Assembly: GCA_017471985.1 (NCBI GenBank)
Contig: JAFURE010000103.1
Coordinates: 1-64,000, forward strand
Direction of reading: 5' to 3'
Length of the DNA: 64,000 bases
Origin: Akkermansia sp.
GTDB lineage: Bacteria; Verrucomicrobiota; Verrucomicrobiia; Verrucomicrobiales; Akkermansiaceae
A program made the position numbers and the translations under genes. Below, in pieces: positions 49,478-58,608 of the stretch. Position 1 is the first letter of the stretch, and each line of letters starts with the position of its first letter. The notes under the pieces are model-generated. The model was not told where the DNA came from and did not search any database. It saw nothing but the letters and a program-made list of their open reading frames with translations.

Positions 49478-51121
49478 ATGAGTCGTATGATGAGAATATG
49501 GGCTTGTATTTCAGCTGCTCTGGTGTTGTTGAGTGCATGCTCCGCCCCCTTGGTGCCGGCCGCTCGGGTGAGCCGTAGTGAGCGACTCGCCGAGCCGGAT
49601 GCCGTGCTGATGGAGCAGATGCGCAGGGATTGGTTTGCGCTGCAGGAGCCCGGTCTGGATGCGGAGGAATACAGCATGCTCGTCAATCGCTATAATCGTG
49701 CCCTTCTGTTGATGATGCGCCGCTACCGCGCAGATATGCTGCAGGCATTTGAGCGGGGGGATAAAGATTACCGGGTTTCCGGCGTGAAGTTCATCACCGC
49801 CGATACCGGAATAGAACGCCCTTTGCGTGAGGTGTATGAAGACATGGTGCCGGCGTGGGACATCACCACGCACTCGCTGCAGGAGCACTTCACCATGCCC
49901 GGTCTGGGTGTGCCCATGGTCGGTATCATTCCTGCTGAGAATGTTGATAAATCTGAGCAGAAGTTCAGCATTCGTACCCGCGGTACCGTGACGAATATCA
50001 CCGCCGTCATGGAGTTCCCGACCAATAAGAATGAGGAGCCCCGACTGCGTTTCCTGCTCCGTAATAAGCAGGACACCCTGCGCCTGCGCGGTTACGACCA
50101 TGCGCTTGCTGCCGATTTCTCTGCTGCGATTGAGATTTACTGGAACCTGACCCGAGTGAAGGAGGACCGTATGCTGGGTATGCTCAAACCCCAGCAGTTG
50201 CGTGATGTTAATGGTCTGTCCTGTATTGAGGAGTACGACCCGAACAAAATCCCCGTCATTCTGACTCATGGCCTGCTGTCGAGTGCCGGCACCTTTGACA
50301 ATCTGGTGAACCGCTTGATGTGTGACCCGGTTATTCGCAGGAATTACCAGTTCTGGTACTACAATTACCCCACCGGGGTGACCTGGACCCTCACGGCGGT
50401 GAAGTATCGTGAATCCCTTGAGGAGGTGCGCCGTCGACTGGACCCCAAGGGTACTAACAAAAACTGGGACAACATGGTGGTGGTAGGTCACTCGATGGGT
50501 GGTTTGATTACACACTACAGCCAGTGCACAGAACCCTGGCTCATGCTGCGAGACAGACCAAGAATGGAAAAATATCTGGATAGCAAGTATGTAGATGAAA
50601 AATTACCATTCAGCGATGGGGATGAGTTGCGTCAGGCTTTCTACTTCAGACCTGTCAAATCCGGAATGGTTGTCTATTTGGCCACCCCGCATCGTGGTGC
50701 GCCGCTGGCTCGTTATCGTATAGTCACTGCACTGATGAAATTAGTGGAACTCCCGCAGAACCTCGTCAGCGAGGTGGTGAATATCGCTACCCTGCAGCAG
50801 GATAACGTGCTGCTCAATCCCGGTAAACTGACGGAGGCCTTCACCAGCGTGAACCAGCTTTCGCCCGACAGCTATTCCATTCGCGGTCTGCAGGGGCTCG
50901 AGGTGCGCGATGTTCCCACTCACTCCATCATTGGCGACCGAGGGAAGGGGAATACGCCCAACAGCTCCGACGGTGTGGTGCCCTACTGGTCCAGCCACCT
51001 GGCAAGGGGGACGGAGACAATTGTACCGACCGGGCATTCCGTGCAGGATGTTTCGGAAACGGCGTCGGACATGATTCGAGTTCTCGCGGAGCACCTGAAG
51101 CGCTGCGGCCGCCTGAAATAG
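49478..51121 (+). CDS. Lipoprotein alpha/beta hydrolase (lipase/esterase)
   Basis: A 547-residue lipoprotein. The signal peptide ends in the lipobox LLSAC (Cys ~20 from ATG 49478). After a ~200-residue N-terminal domain there is an alpha/beta-hydrolase core: VILTHGLLSSAGTFDNLVNR (oxyanion region), nucleophile elbow VVVGHSMGGLITHY with Ser339, YLATPHRGAPLARY, a late Asp candidate in SSDGVVPYWSS and His in PTGHSVQDVSE. The layout is like lipases and PGAP1-type acylhydrolases. Substrate unknown. A longer frame starts at 49454 but would push the lipobox inward. Confidence 0.82.
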   Translation: MSRMMRIWACISAALVLLSACSAPLVPAARVSRSERLAEPDAVLMEQMRRDWFALQEPGLDAEEYSMLVNRYNRALLLMMRRYRADMLQAFERGDKDYRVSGVKFITADTGIERPLREVYEDMVPAWDITTHSLQEHFTMPGLGVPMVGIIPAENVDKSEQKFSIRTRGTVTNITAVMEFPTNKNEEPRLRFLLRNKQDTLRLRGYDHALAADFSAAIEIYWNLTRVKEDRMLGMLKPQQLRDVNGLSCIEEYDPNKIPVILTHGLLSSAGTFDNLVNRLMCDPVIRRNYQFWYYNYPTGVTWTLTAVKYRESLEEVRRRLDPKGTNKNWDNMVVVGHSMGGLITHYSQCTEPWLMLRDRPRMEKYLDSKYVDEKLPFSDGDELRQAFYFRPVKSGMVVYLATPHRGAPLARYRIVTALMKLVELPQNLVSEVVNIATLQQDNVLLNPGKLTEAFTSVNQLSPDSYSIRGLQGLEVRDVPTHSIIGDRGKGNTPNSSDGVVPYWSSHLARGTETIVPTGHSVQDVSETASDMIRVLAEHLKRCGRLK

Positions 51122-51250
51122 CCGATGGAATTGCATGTGAGGCCCGTTTTCGGAACCCATGAGACCCATTGAGGATTTTTTCGTGAGCTCCGGGGCTGCG
51201 GACGGAAAATCTGCTGATGGCAGATTTTGAAATCATCTTGCACTTTTGCA

Positions 51251-51279
51251 TTGACAATCGCTCAGTTGTGGTATATAAC
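51251..51279 (+). promoter_or_regulatory. Promoter of speA
   Basis: TTGACA (51251-51256), a 17-base spacer and TATAAC (51274-51279), 29 bp before the start. Near-consensus. Confidence 0.82.
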
Positions 51280-51308
51280 GCGCGCACACTCTAACCTTGA
51301 GCTTCATT

Positions 51309-53249
51309 ATGGTATCTCGCAAACACACCACAATCAAACGCAAAGTTAAGAACTGGACCGCGGCAGACTCTGCCGAGCTTTACTGTGTTGATGCCTGGAG
51401 TAATGGCTACTTCGGCGTGTCCCGCAACGGTGAGGTCACTGTCAATCTGGTGGATACCGATGGCGAGAAACGCCCCGTGAGCCTGCATACTATCATGAAA
51501 GGTCTTGCCGAGCGTGGAACGGACGCCCCCGTGCTGCTGCGATTCCGTGACCTGCTGCGAGCCCGTATCGACGAGCTCAATCAGAGTTTTATCAAGGCTA
51601 TTAAGGAGGCCGACTACAAAGGTGTGTACCGCGGTGTGTACCCGGTGAAGGTCAATCAGCAGCGCGAGATTGTTGAGGAGATTGTATCGTACGGCTCCCG
51701 TTACCACTACGGGCTCGAGGCCGGTAGTAAGCCTGAGCTTATTGCTGCCATGGCTCAGATGAAAGACCCGCAGGCATTCCTGATGTGCAACGGCTACAAG
51801 GATGACGAGTTCATTGACCTGGCACTCATGGCCCAGCGCATGGGTATCAATATCTGCCTGATTCTGGAAATGCCCAACGAGCTGCCTGCCATTCTGGAGC
51901 GTGCCCGCAAACTGGGTATTGACCCCAATCTGGGTGTGCGCGTACGTCTGGCCGCCAAGGGGGCCGGCCATTGGAGTGAGTCTGCCGGTGATCGCTCGGT
52001 ATTCGGCCTGAACACGGCTCAGGTTATCGAGGTGGTCGACACGCTGAAAGCCGCCGATAAACTTCACTGCCTGAAAGTTCTGCACTACCACCAGGGCTCA
52101 CAAATCCCGAACATTTCCGTTGTGCGTGAGGGGCTGACGGAGGCCTGCCGCATGTACATTGACCTTGTGCGCGAGGGAGCTCCCATGGGTACGCTCGATA
52201 TGGGCGGCGGTCTGGCTGTGGACTATGATGGTTCGCAGACCAATTTCCACTCCTCCTGTAACTACACCATGGAGGAGTACGCCCGCGATATCGTGGAGGT
52301 TGTCGGCGAGCTGTGCAGCAAGTGCGAGGTGCCGCACCCCACGCTGGTGACTGAGAGTGGCCGCGCTATCTCAGCCTTCCACTCTGTGCTGGTGTTCAAT
52401 ATTCTGGATGTAGCCAGTGCTCCCGGTCAGGATGCCCTGCCGCCCGAGTTGCCCGAGAACCCGAGCGAAATCCTCAAAGCGCTGGATGAAACGCGCCGCA
52501 TGCTCACCCGCAAGAATATTCAGGAGTGCTACAACGACGCCAACTATTACCGCGACCAGCTGCGCATGCAATTCTTCTATGGCAATGCCAGCCTGCGCGA
52601 GCGCGGTGTGGGCGAGGCTATCTATTGGCACATCATGGGCCTGATTTCACGCCGTATTGCCGAAATGAGTGAAATCCCCGAGGATTTGAAGGAGGTTTCT
52701 GACAACATGGTGGACTTCTATTACGGCAATTTCTCGCTCTTCCAGAGCATGCCCGACTCCTGGGCCATCGACCAGCTTTTCCCGGTCATGCCCATTCAGC
52801 GCCTTTGCGAGCGCCCCACCCAGAAGACGGTGCTGGTGGACATCACCTGCGATTGCGATGGCAAGGTCGACAATTTCATTGACCGCGAGGACGTGGCTCA
52901 CTCCCTCCCCCTGCATGAGTTTGAAGGGCAGGAGAACTATTACGTGGCCGTGTTCCTGGTTGGTGCTTATCAGGAAACGCTGGGCGACATTCACAATCTG
53001 CTGGGCGACACCAACGTGGTGAGCGTGCACCTGGAGAACGGTCGCCCTGTCTACACTCAGGAGGAAGAGGGCGACAGCGTGGCCGACGTGCTCTCCTATG
53101 TGAAGTACGACAGCCGCGACCTCGTAGCTCAGTTCCGTAACCTCGCCGAGCGCGCTGTGGAAGAAGGGCTTATCACCCCCCGCCAGCGCAGGGATGCTCT
53201 GGAGGCCTACCGCACCGGTCTTAATGGCTATACTTACTACGAGCTGTAA
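51309..53249 (+). CDS. speA: Biosynthetic arginine decarboxylase
   Basis: A 646-residue PLP enzyme converting arginine to agmatine for polyamine synthesis. The fold-III barrel is evident: PLP-lysine K114 in YPVKVNQQREIVEEIV, GLEAGSKPELIAAMA, LHYHQGSQIPNIS, the glycine-rich LDMGGGLAVDYDGS, and the second-domain active site VDITCDCDGKVDNF. Length is normal for SpeA. The start at 51309 (MVSRKHTT) is used; the frame has only a TTG upstream. Its end overlaps the convergent ATPase gene by 13 bases, with no terminator hairpin between. Confidence 0.95.
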   Translation: MVSRKHTTIKRKVKNWTAADSAELYCVDAWSNGYFGVSRNGEVTVNLVDTDGEKRPVSLHTIMKGLAERGTDAPVLLRFRDLLRARIDELNQSFIKAIKEADYKGVYRGVYPVKVNQQREIVEEIVSYGSRYHYGLEAGSKPELIAAMAQMKDPQAFLMCNGYKDDEFIDLALMAQRMGINICLILEMPNELPAILERARKLGIDPNLGVRVRLAAKGAGHWSESAGDRSVFGLNTAQVIEVVDTLKAADKLHCLKVLHYHQGSQIPNISVVREGLTEACRMYIDLVREGAPMGTLDMGGGLAVDYDGSQTNFHSSCNYTMEEYARDIVEVVGELCSKCEVPHPTLVTESGRAISAFHSVLVFNILDVASAPGQDALPPELPENPSEILKALDETRRMLTRKNIQECYNDANYYRDQLRMQFFYGNASLRERGVGEAIYWHIMGLISRRIAEMSEIPEDLKEVSDNMVDFYYGNFSLFQSMPDSWAIDQLFPVMPIQRLCERPTQKTVLVDITCDCDGKVDNFIDREDVAHSLPLHEFEGQENYYVAVFLVGAYQETLGDIHNLLGDTNVVSVHLENGRPVYTQEEEGDSVADVLSYVKYDSRDLVAQFRNLAERAVEEGLITPRQRRDALEAYRTGLNGYTYYEL

Positions 53250-54598
53250 TTCCTGCAGGCCAACGCATCATCACACTCTGTTTTCAGAGTGCATAATGAG
53301 TAGAGCGGTAAATCGATGAGGGTAGTTGTCTTACCCTCTCCTACTGTGATTTCCTGCCTGAAATATTCATGCATGGAGGTTCGTACGGCCAGAGACGGAG
53401 TAAACTTGCGGCAATAGCTTTTCAGACTTTTAGCCTGCAGATTAAGCTCTGCTTTTACTTCTACAGGCACAATTTCCATATTGTAATGGAACAGGAAGTC
53501 CAGTTCAGCCCGCAGACTTTCTGATACCCAGTAGTAAGGGGATATGTTGCATTCAGCTCTCAGTTGCTGCTGCACATATTGTTCTGTCAGAGCTCCCTTG
53601 AACTCCTGAAAAATTTGGTTTCCTTTTAACAGGGTGGATACGTTGAGGTCTGTTTTGGCTCCCAGAAGTCCGACATCGAGAAAGAATAGCTTGAACGCTC
53701 CGTCTTCGTATGGATTGAGCGGTATGGCCGGTTTGCTGACGCGCTGAATCTGGTATATCAGACCTGCTCGCTTGAGCCAGTCCAAGGCATCTTCCAGATC
53801 TTTTGCTCTCATATTTTTCTGAACTTCACTGTATATAAACCGCTTATTTTCCTTTGCCAGTTGTCGGGGAATGGACTCCCAAAGCAGGTTGACTTTGGCT
53901 GATAAGGATGGGGGAATATGTTTGCTGAAATCGTTTGTGTAGCTGCCTAGTATTTCATGCTGAACTTCTCGCACTTGATTGAAATCCTGAGTGTTGCGAT
54001 AGGTTCCCACTACTTCCGGCATGCCGCCGATATAATAATAGAGCCTCAGCAATTCTGTGAGAGTTTGTGAAAAATTGTGAATGAGGGCAAGGTTGCGGTT
54101 TTTGAGTTCCTCGCTCAGTATTTCTTTACCCATGGCTGCCAGAAATTCTGTGAAACTCATGGGGTAGAGGGTCATCATATTTACTTTTCCCACCGGAAAA
54201 CCGGTGCCGTTGTGCTGGTGTATACCCAACAGAGAACCCGCAGCGATAATGTGATATTCCCGGGCATCTTCACAGAAATACTTCAGGGCTGTTAAGCCGG
54301 CCGGGCATTCTTGTATTTCATCCAGTATTATAAGAGTATCTTCCGGTGTGATGCGGAATCCCACTCTTGCCTGTAGATTGCGCAGCAGTATTTCAGGGGT
54401 GCCGGTATTGGATTCAAAGATACGCCGCATTTCTTCATCTCTATCCAGTCGAATGTAGGCAGTTTGTTTATAGTGTTTGCGGCCGAATTCCTGCATCAGC
54501 CAGGTTTTTCCAACCTGACGTGCTCCCATGAGTAACATGGGTTTTCTACGGGGGCTTTTTTTCCATTGTTCAAGCGCTGTCAGAGCCGTTCTTTTCAT
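53237..54598 (-). CDS. AAA-family ATPase with DUF4143
   Basis: A 453-residue ATPase of a family common in host-associated bacteria. N-terminal AAA_14 core: Walker A MLLMGARQVGKTWLM, Walker B TLIILDEIQECPA, then LYPMSFTEFLAAMG. The C-terminal DUF4143 region (LEDALDWLKRAGLIYQIQRV) includes a nuclease-like strand set ELDFLFHYNM and VPVEVKAE, resembling a PD-(D/E)xK site. Function is not established for the family. The start at 54598 matches the usual family N terminus (MKRTALTALEQW). Upstream lie 33-bp tandem hairpin repeats. Copies of this gene type often differ between close strains. Confidence 0.85.
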   Translation of the reverse strand: MKRTALTALEQWKKSPRRKPMLLMGARQVGKTWLMQEFGRKHYKQTAYIRLDRDEEMRRIFESNTGTPEILLRNLQARVGFRITPEDTLIILDEIQECPAGLTALKYFCEDAREYHIIAAGSLLGIHQHNGTGFPVGKVNMMTLYPMSFTEFLAAMGKEILSEELKNRNLALIHNFSQTLTELLRLYYYIGGMPEVVGTYRNTQDFNQVREVQHEILGSYTNDFSKHIPPSLSAKVNLLWESIPRQLAKENKRFIYSEVQKNMRAKDLEDALDWLKRAGLIYQIQRVSKPAIPLNPYEDGAFKLFFLDVGLLGAKTDLNVSTLLKGNQIFQEFKGALTEQYVQQQLRAECNISPYYWVSESLRAELDFLFHYNMEIVPVEVKAELNLQAKSLKSYCRKFTPSLAVRTSMHEYFRQEITVGEGKTTTLIDLPLYSLCTLKTECDDALACRNYSS

Positions 54599-54670
54599 GG
54601 TGTTCTGCGGGGTTGTTTTTATTATACTGATATGCAATAGTTAAGCAAGTAAAAACTGCAAAATTGTAAC

Positions 54671-54783
54671 GACTTTTATGAAAAATATTGCAAAAGTAGT
54701 AGGGACTTTTGTGAAAAACGCTGCAAAAGTGGTAGGGACTTTTGCGAAAAATGCTGCAAAAGTAGTAGGGACTTTTGCGAAAT
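54671..54783. repeat. 33-bp tandem repeats, each a perfect hairpin
   Basis: Three full units (54671-54703, 54704-54736, 54737-54769) and a partial fourth (to 54783). Each unit contains ACTTTTGC-like and GCAAAAGT arms (8 bp, exact in unit 3) around ~10 A-rich bases, then AGTAGG. The period is a multiple of three, and the open frames on both strands read 11-residue repeats (plus strand KNAAKVVGTFA, minus strand AKVPTTFAAFF). The repeats fill the 5' region of the DUF4143 ATPase gene and touch the stop codon of the DegT-like gene. There are no unique spacers, so this is not CRISPR. Confidence 0.85.
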
Positions 54784-55760
54784 CAGCCCAGAATTCGCTT
54801 GATGAGCCACTGCATGTCGGTGGGGGTGTAGCGCTGGTCGAGGGGCAGGGGGAGCAGGGTTCGGGCCAATCGGTTTTCGGTTTCATCTGCCGAGGTGGCA
54901 GCTATGACTTCGGGCCAATAAAGGGGGAGGGCCACTCCGGCATCTATCAGCTCGTCTCGCAAGCCCGGTATGCCGCAGACCAGGGGGTAGCACATGGGGG
55001 CAAAAGCGGGGTGCGGCGGTAGTTGCAGTCGGTTAATGGGTGCCAGCGCGGCATGCAGGGTGGCGTAGTTTTGCAGTCGTTTGCGGGCTGCTGTTTGCCA
55101 GTCAATGTTCTGCAAAAGGATTCGGGTGAGAGCTGACATGCGTCGGGGCGGGGCAGATAGGCTGTCTTCTGCCTGCTGAATGGCCTTGGCCGCTGCAGTA
55201 AGTCCGTTTTCCGCTCTCTGCCACATACCGAGCATGCGCTCAGCAGAGTAGTCCTGCTCTGTGGGTAATTCCAGGGGAAAGGGGGCGCAGGCCACTCCGC
55301 CGTCACATAAACCACCGAACTTGCGGGGGCTGTAGAAGGTGGGTATGCCGGGCAGGGGTGGGGTGTAGAGTGCGGTAGTGGCATCCACTATCACAGGGCC
55401 GGGGTGACGCAGAGCAGCAGCATGTACGGCCTCGCCCGTCAGGCCAAAGTAATTGACCAGCAGCAGTAAATCCCGACTGTCGGCATCCGGCGGCGGGCAG
55501 GGCTCCAGTTGTTCTGTAACCTGATAGCGAACTATCGGCAGTTCCATGCGCTGCAGGGGTTCTGTCACGGTGTCGCAAATAAAGCGCGGTATGAGCACAC
55601 GGCGGGGGCGTGGCATGTTACTCAGCAGGCAATCGAGTGCCGCTCGCCCGCTGCTCAGCAGAGCACAGCAGGAACTTTCGGTATGCGGAAAGTTGTTATA
55701 GATCGTCAGTTCCGGTCCGAAACTTCCACCCATCATATCGTTTTTGGGGAGGTCAGTCAT
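54783..55760 (-). CDS. DegT/DnrJ/EryC1-like PLP protein (short form)
   Basis: A 325-residue protein with the outline of sugar aminotransferases of the DegT family: an early SGRAALDCLLSNM helix, RVLIPRFICDTV, an Asp that would hold the PLP ring (PVIVDATTALYT) and a lysine in FYSPRKFGGLCDGGVA, at the place of the Schiff-base lysine. It is shorter than typical members (~370) and the residues around the lysine are altered, so substrate class is open. The start at 55760 lies 8 bases inside the lipoprotein gene upstream, so the two are coupled. A longer in-frame reading up to 56264 is only the shadow of that lipoprotein gene. Confidence 0.65.
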   Translation of the reverse strand: MTDLPKNDMMGGSFGPELTIYNNFPHTESSCCALLSSGRAALDCLLSNMPRPRRVLIPRFICDTVTEPLQRMELPIVRYQVTEQLEPCPPPDADSRDLLLLVNYFGLTGEAVHAAALRHPGPVIVDATTALYTPPLPGIPTFYSPRKFGGLCDGGVACAPFPLELPTEQDYSAERMLGMWQRAENGLTAAAKAIQQAEDSLSAPPRRMSALTRILLQNIDWQTAARKRLQNYATLHAALAPINRLQLPPHPAFAPMCYPLVCGIPGLRDELIDAGVALPLYWPEVIAATSADETENRLARTLLPLPLDQRYTPTDMQWLIKRILG

Positions 55761-56385
55761 GGTAGCCGAGTTCATCATAAGGGTCATCAAAACGGTCAGG
55801 CTCCAGCGGTGCCGGTGGGGTTTGCGGGGTGGTGGGCTGAATAATGAGGGTACCATGCTGGCCCATATCATTGAATATACCGCCGAAAATCCGTAAGCCC
55901 GTGTAGCGAAGTTTGCTGAAGTCGGCTCCGTATCGCTCACAATCTGCCCGGTATGCCCGGTCGATGGCGCGACGGCTGATGGGTGCCCCCTCTTTGAGCG
56001 CGTGGTACAGAATATCGTGCCGCAGGCTGGGCATGAGGTCCTCCGGCTGAGTGCTCCCCACACTGTTGCCGTCCCACACATAGCGGCGGTGCAGTATGAG
56101 GGTGTGACCGCGCGCCTCCACCAGCACGCGGTGGGGAGGGCGCGGGTGTAGTCCCCGCCAGTACCCCAGATACAGGCTCTCATCTTTCCACACAATGGCG
56201 TGGCGTGTTCGCAGGCAGAACCCCGGCGAGCGGTGAGCCAGGTAGGTGTACCAGCAATCTTCATTCTGCGCAGTCTGCTGAACTTCAGGTGATATGCGCT
56301 TGTGCAGCATCATATCCAGCGTGCCGGTGCAGCTTGTCAGCAGCCCGGTACTCAGAAGCAGGGAAATGGCGCACCTACATTTCAT
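55753..56385 (-). CDS. Lipoprotein with DUF1353-like domain
   Basis: A 210-residue lipoprotein with lipobox LLTSC near residue 19. The middle carries LILHRRYVWDGNSVGSTQPE and LMPSLRHDILYHALKEGAPI, the Trp-Asp-Gly and His-Asp pattern of DUF1353 proteins, which are also found in phages. A disordered Pro-rich tail ends the protein (PTTPQTPPAPLEPDRFDDPY). Function of the domain is not established. It overlaps the DegT-like gene by 8 bases and is the first gene of that pair. Confidence 0.65.
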   Translation of the reverse strand: MKCRCAISLLLSTGLLTSCTGTLDMMLHKRISPEVQQTAQNEDCWYTYLAHRSPGFCLRTRHAIVWKDESLYLGYWRGLHPRPPHRVLVEARGHTLILHRRYVWDGNSVGSTQPEDLMPSLRHDILYHALKEGAPISRRAIDRAYRADCERYGADFSKLRYTGLRIFGGIFNDMGQHGTLIIQPTTPQTPPAPLEPDRFDDPYDELGYHD

Positions 56386-56484
56386 GCAATCCTATTCTAG
56401 CCCTGCATGAGCTGATTGTCAATGATATTTGATTCTGCACCGCTCGGGTGCACCGCTCGGGTTGATAACAAAGTTCGGCAGAAA

Positions 56485-57615
56485 TCAGCAGCAACTGTAG
56501 CGCCCGCCGGGCAGGGGGATGATAGCGCGCTCAATCTGCAGGCGCATGAGCTGTGGGGTGAGTTGCATGGTTCGCAGCCCCAGGGCGGAGCAGAGGGCAT
56601 CGAGCGTGTCGTGCCCGGCTGCTATGGCGGCAAGTATGTCGGCCCGGTCGACGCAATCCGTCGGTTCGGGGCGGGGGGCTTCCTCCGTTGGCTCTTCAGC
56701 GGGGAAGAGTTCCATTTGTTGCGCGGGGCCGCTCCAGTTCATGTCGCGCAGGAGTTCCTGCGGTGTGGTGCAGAGGATGGCGCCATCCCGTATGAGCCCG
56801 TGGCAGCCGACCGAGGAGGGGTTGTCGATAGAGCCGGGCAGGGCAAAGACGGTGTTGCCGTAGTAGTCGGCGGCAATGGCTGCGGTGTGCAGGGCTCCGC
56901 TGCGGTGCGGCGCTTCTGCGACCAGTACCGCTTTTGCCCAGGCGGCAACAATGCGGTTGCGCTGGGGGAAGGTGGTGCGACCGGGCGGCAGGGTCATGGG
57001 GAATTCACTCACGACAGCACCGTGACCGTTGCAGATTCGGTGGGCAAGTTCGCTGTTTTCCTGCGGGAAGAGATGGGCCAGACCGCTGCCCAGCACGGCG
57101 ATGGTGCGCCCGCCGGCATCCAGCGCGCCCCAGTGCCCGGCGGTATCAATGCCCCGAGCCAGACCGGAAATGATGGTGCAGCCGGCATCTGCCAGTTCGC
57201 GGCCGAACCTGCGTGCATGGCTCATGCCGTAGGGAGTGGCCGCGCGTGAGCCGACGATGGCAACCCCTCGCTCACCATCTGCCGGCAGCCATTCCCCTCG
57301 CACGTAGAGGACGATGGGCGGGTCGCTCATGCGCCGCAGTGCTGCGGGGTAATCATCATCTACAATGGTGACCACGCGCACGCCGTGCGACTCTGCCAGA
57401 GCCAGTTCGGCGTGCACGTTGGTACAATCCCGCCAGCTCGCGATGGCTCTGGCCAGTTTGGGGCCTATGCGGGGCACATTTTCCAGGACTCCGTGCGGGG
57501 CGGCAAGCACCAGCTCCGCAGAGCCGAAGAAGCTCAGCAATGACTGTATGCGCACCGAACCCAACCCCGGTATGAGGTTGAGGGTAATGAGTGACTCTCG
57601 CGGGCTGAGTTCCAT
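56485..57615 (-). CDS. dprA: DNA processing protein A
   Basis: A 376-residue protein that loads RecA on incoming single-stranded DNA during natural transformation. N-terminal helix-hairpin-helix-like region (LNLIPGLGSVRIQSLLSFFG, VPRIGPKLARAIASW), then the extended Rossmann core with VAIVGSRAATPYGMSHAR, SGLARGIDTAGHWGAL, IAVLGSGLAHLFP and EFPMTLPPGRTTFPQRNRI. A C-terminal winged helix (about 315-376) is present. It starts 10 bp after nadC ends. Its presence suggests, but does not prove, competence. Confidence 0.95.
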   Translation of the reverse strand: MELSPRESLITLNLIPGLGSVRIQSLLSFFGSAELVLAAPHGVLENVPRIGPKLARAIASWRDCTNVHAELALAESHGVRVVTIVDDDYPAALRRMSDPPIVLYVRGEWLPADGERGVAIVGSRAATPYGMSHARRFGRELADAGCTIISGLARGIDTAGHWGALDAGGRTIAVLGSGLAHLFPQENSELAHRICNGHGAVVSEFPMTLPPGRTTFPQRNRIVAAWAKAVLVAEAPHRSGALHTAAIAADYYGNTVFALPGSIDNPSSVGCHGLIRDGAILCTTPQELLRDMNWSGPAQQMELFPAEEPTEEAPRPEPTDCVDRADILAAIAAGHDTLDALCSALGLRTMQLTPQLMRLQIERAIIPLPGGRYSCC

Positions 57616-57625
57616 GAAGGTCGCG

Positions 57626-58492
57626 TCAGCGCTCCACGGTGAAGTCCAGCCCCAGGTCCATGGACGGTACGGAGTGGGTCAGACAGCCGAAGCTCATGTA
57701 GTCCACGCCGCTCTCGGCTGCGGCAGGGGCGGTCTCGAGCGTCAGTCCGCCACTGGCTTCGAAATAGGGTTTCTTGTTCTTACCTCGCATTTCCACGGCC
57801 TTGGCCATGTCCTCGGGGCTCATGTTGTCCAGCAAGATGTAGTCCACCCCGCGCAGTTTAAGGAATGCCTCCACCTGAGTAAGGTTATCGGCCTCGAGCT
57901 CAACCTCCACACCGGGTTTATCGGCATTGAGCTTGTCGATGCAGGCCTGCAGGTGAGCGGTATCGCCATCGGTCATGAGGTGGTTGTCCTTCACCATGGC
58001 ACGGTCATAGAGCCCCAGACGGTGGTTGTTGCCGCCACCGTGTACCACGGCGGCTTTCTCGAGCAGGCGGTAACCGGGGGTGGTCTTGCGGGTATCGAGC
58101 AGCTTGCAGTTGGTGTGAGCAATGGCCTTCATGTACTTGTTGGTCATGGTGGCCACGCCCGACAGGCGCTGAATGAAGTTCAGTGCGGTGCGCTCTGCAC
58201 CCAGAATGGAGCGGGCGGAACCCTCAATCATCATCACAATTGCACCGGGGGAAACGGATTCACCATCGTGCAGGTACACCTCGACCTTCAGGCTCGGGTC
58301 AACTGCGCGGAACACGGCCTCGGCCACTTTCACGCCGGAAAGCACACCCTGCGTGCGCGGGCGCATGAGGGCGCGAGCCTGCAGCCCCTCGGGTACAAAA
58401 TACGTGGAGGTTACATCACCATCACCGAAATCCTCATCGAGCGCCAGCTTGATGAGCGCATCCATATTGTCAGAAACTTTCATATCGCTCAT
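57626..58492 (-). CDS. nadC: Nicotinate-nucleotide pyrophosphorylase (carboxylating)
   Basis: A 288-residue quinolinate phosphoribosyltransferase, third step of de novo NAD synthesis. Motifs: DEDFGDGDVTSTYFVPEGLQ at the start, SGVATMTNKYM, the quinolinate/PRPP site LDTRKTTPGYRLLEKAAVVH with GGGNNHRLGLYDRAMVKDNH, EADNLTQVEAFL and EASGGLTLETAP. Length is normal. It is first of the nadC-dprA operon and divergent from the defence module. nadA and nadB are not nearby. Confidence 0.96.
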   Translation of the reverse strand: MSDMKVSDNMDALIKLALDEDFGDGDVTSTYFVPEGLQARALMRPRTQGVLSGVKVAEAVFRAVDPSLKVEVYLHDGESVSPGAIVMMIEGSARSILGAERTALNFIQRLSGVATMTNKYMKAIAHTNCKLLDTRKTTPGYRLLEKAAVVHGGGNNHRLGLYDRAMVKDNHLMTDGDTAHLQACIDKLNADKPGVEVELEADNLTQVEAFLKLRGVDYILLDNMSPEDMAKAVEMRGKNKKPYFEASGGLTLETAPAAAESGVDYMSFGCLTHSVPSMDLGLDFTVER

Positions 58493-58608
58493 GCCCTATA
58501 CTATAGAGCACCTGCACCTGATTGTAAAGGCGGAAAACAGGCTCAGCTGCGGATTTGGGTGTAAATAAGCTTGATTTACGGCATTGGGGAATGTAACATG
58601 TAGTCACA

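Noticed and set aside
54671-54783. CRISPR array
   Set aside because: The 33-bp units abut directly with no spacers, and no cas gene is near.
54783-56264. A single 493-residue protein for the DegT-like frame
   Set aside because: The first ~168 residues overlap the lipoprotein gene in another frame and lack sense; homology-like motifs begin after the ATG at 55760.
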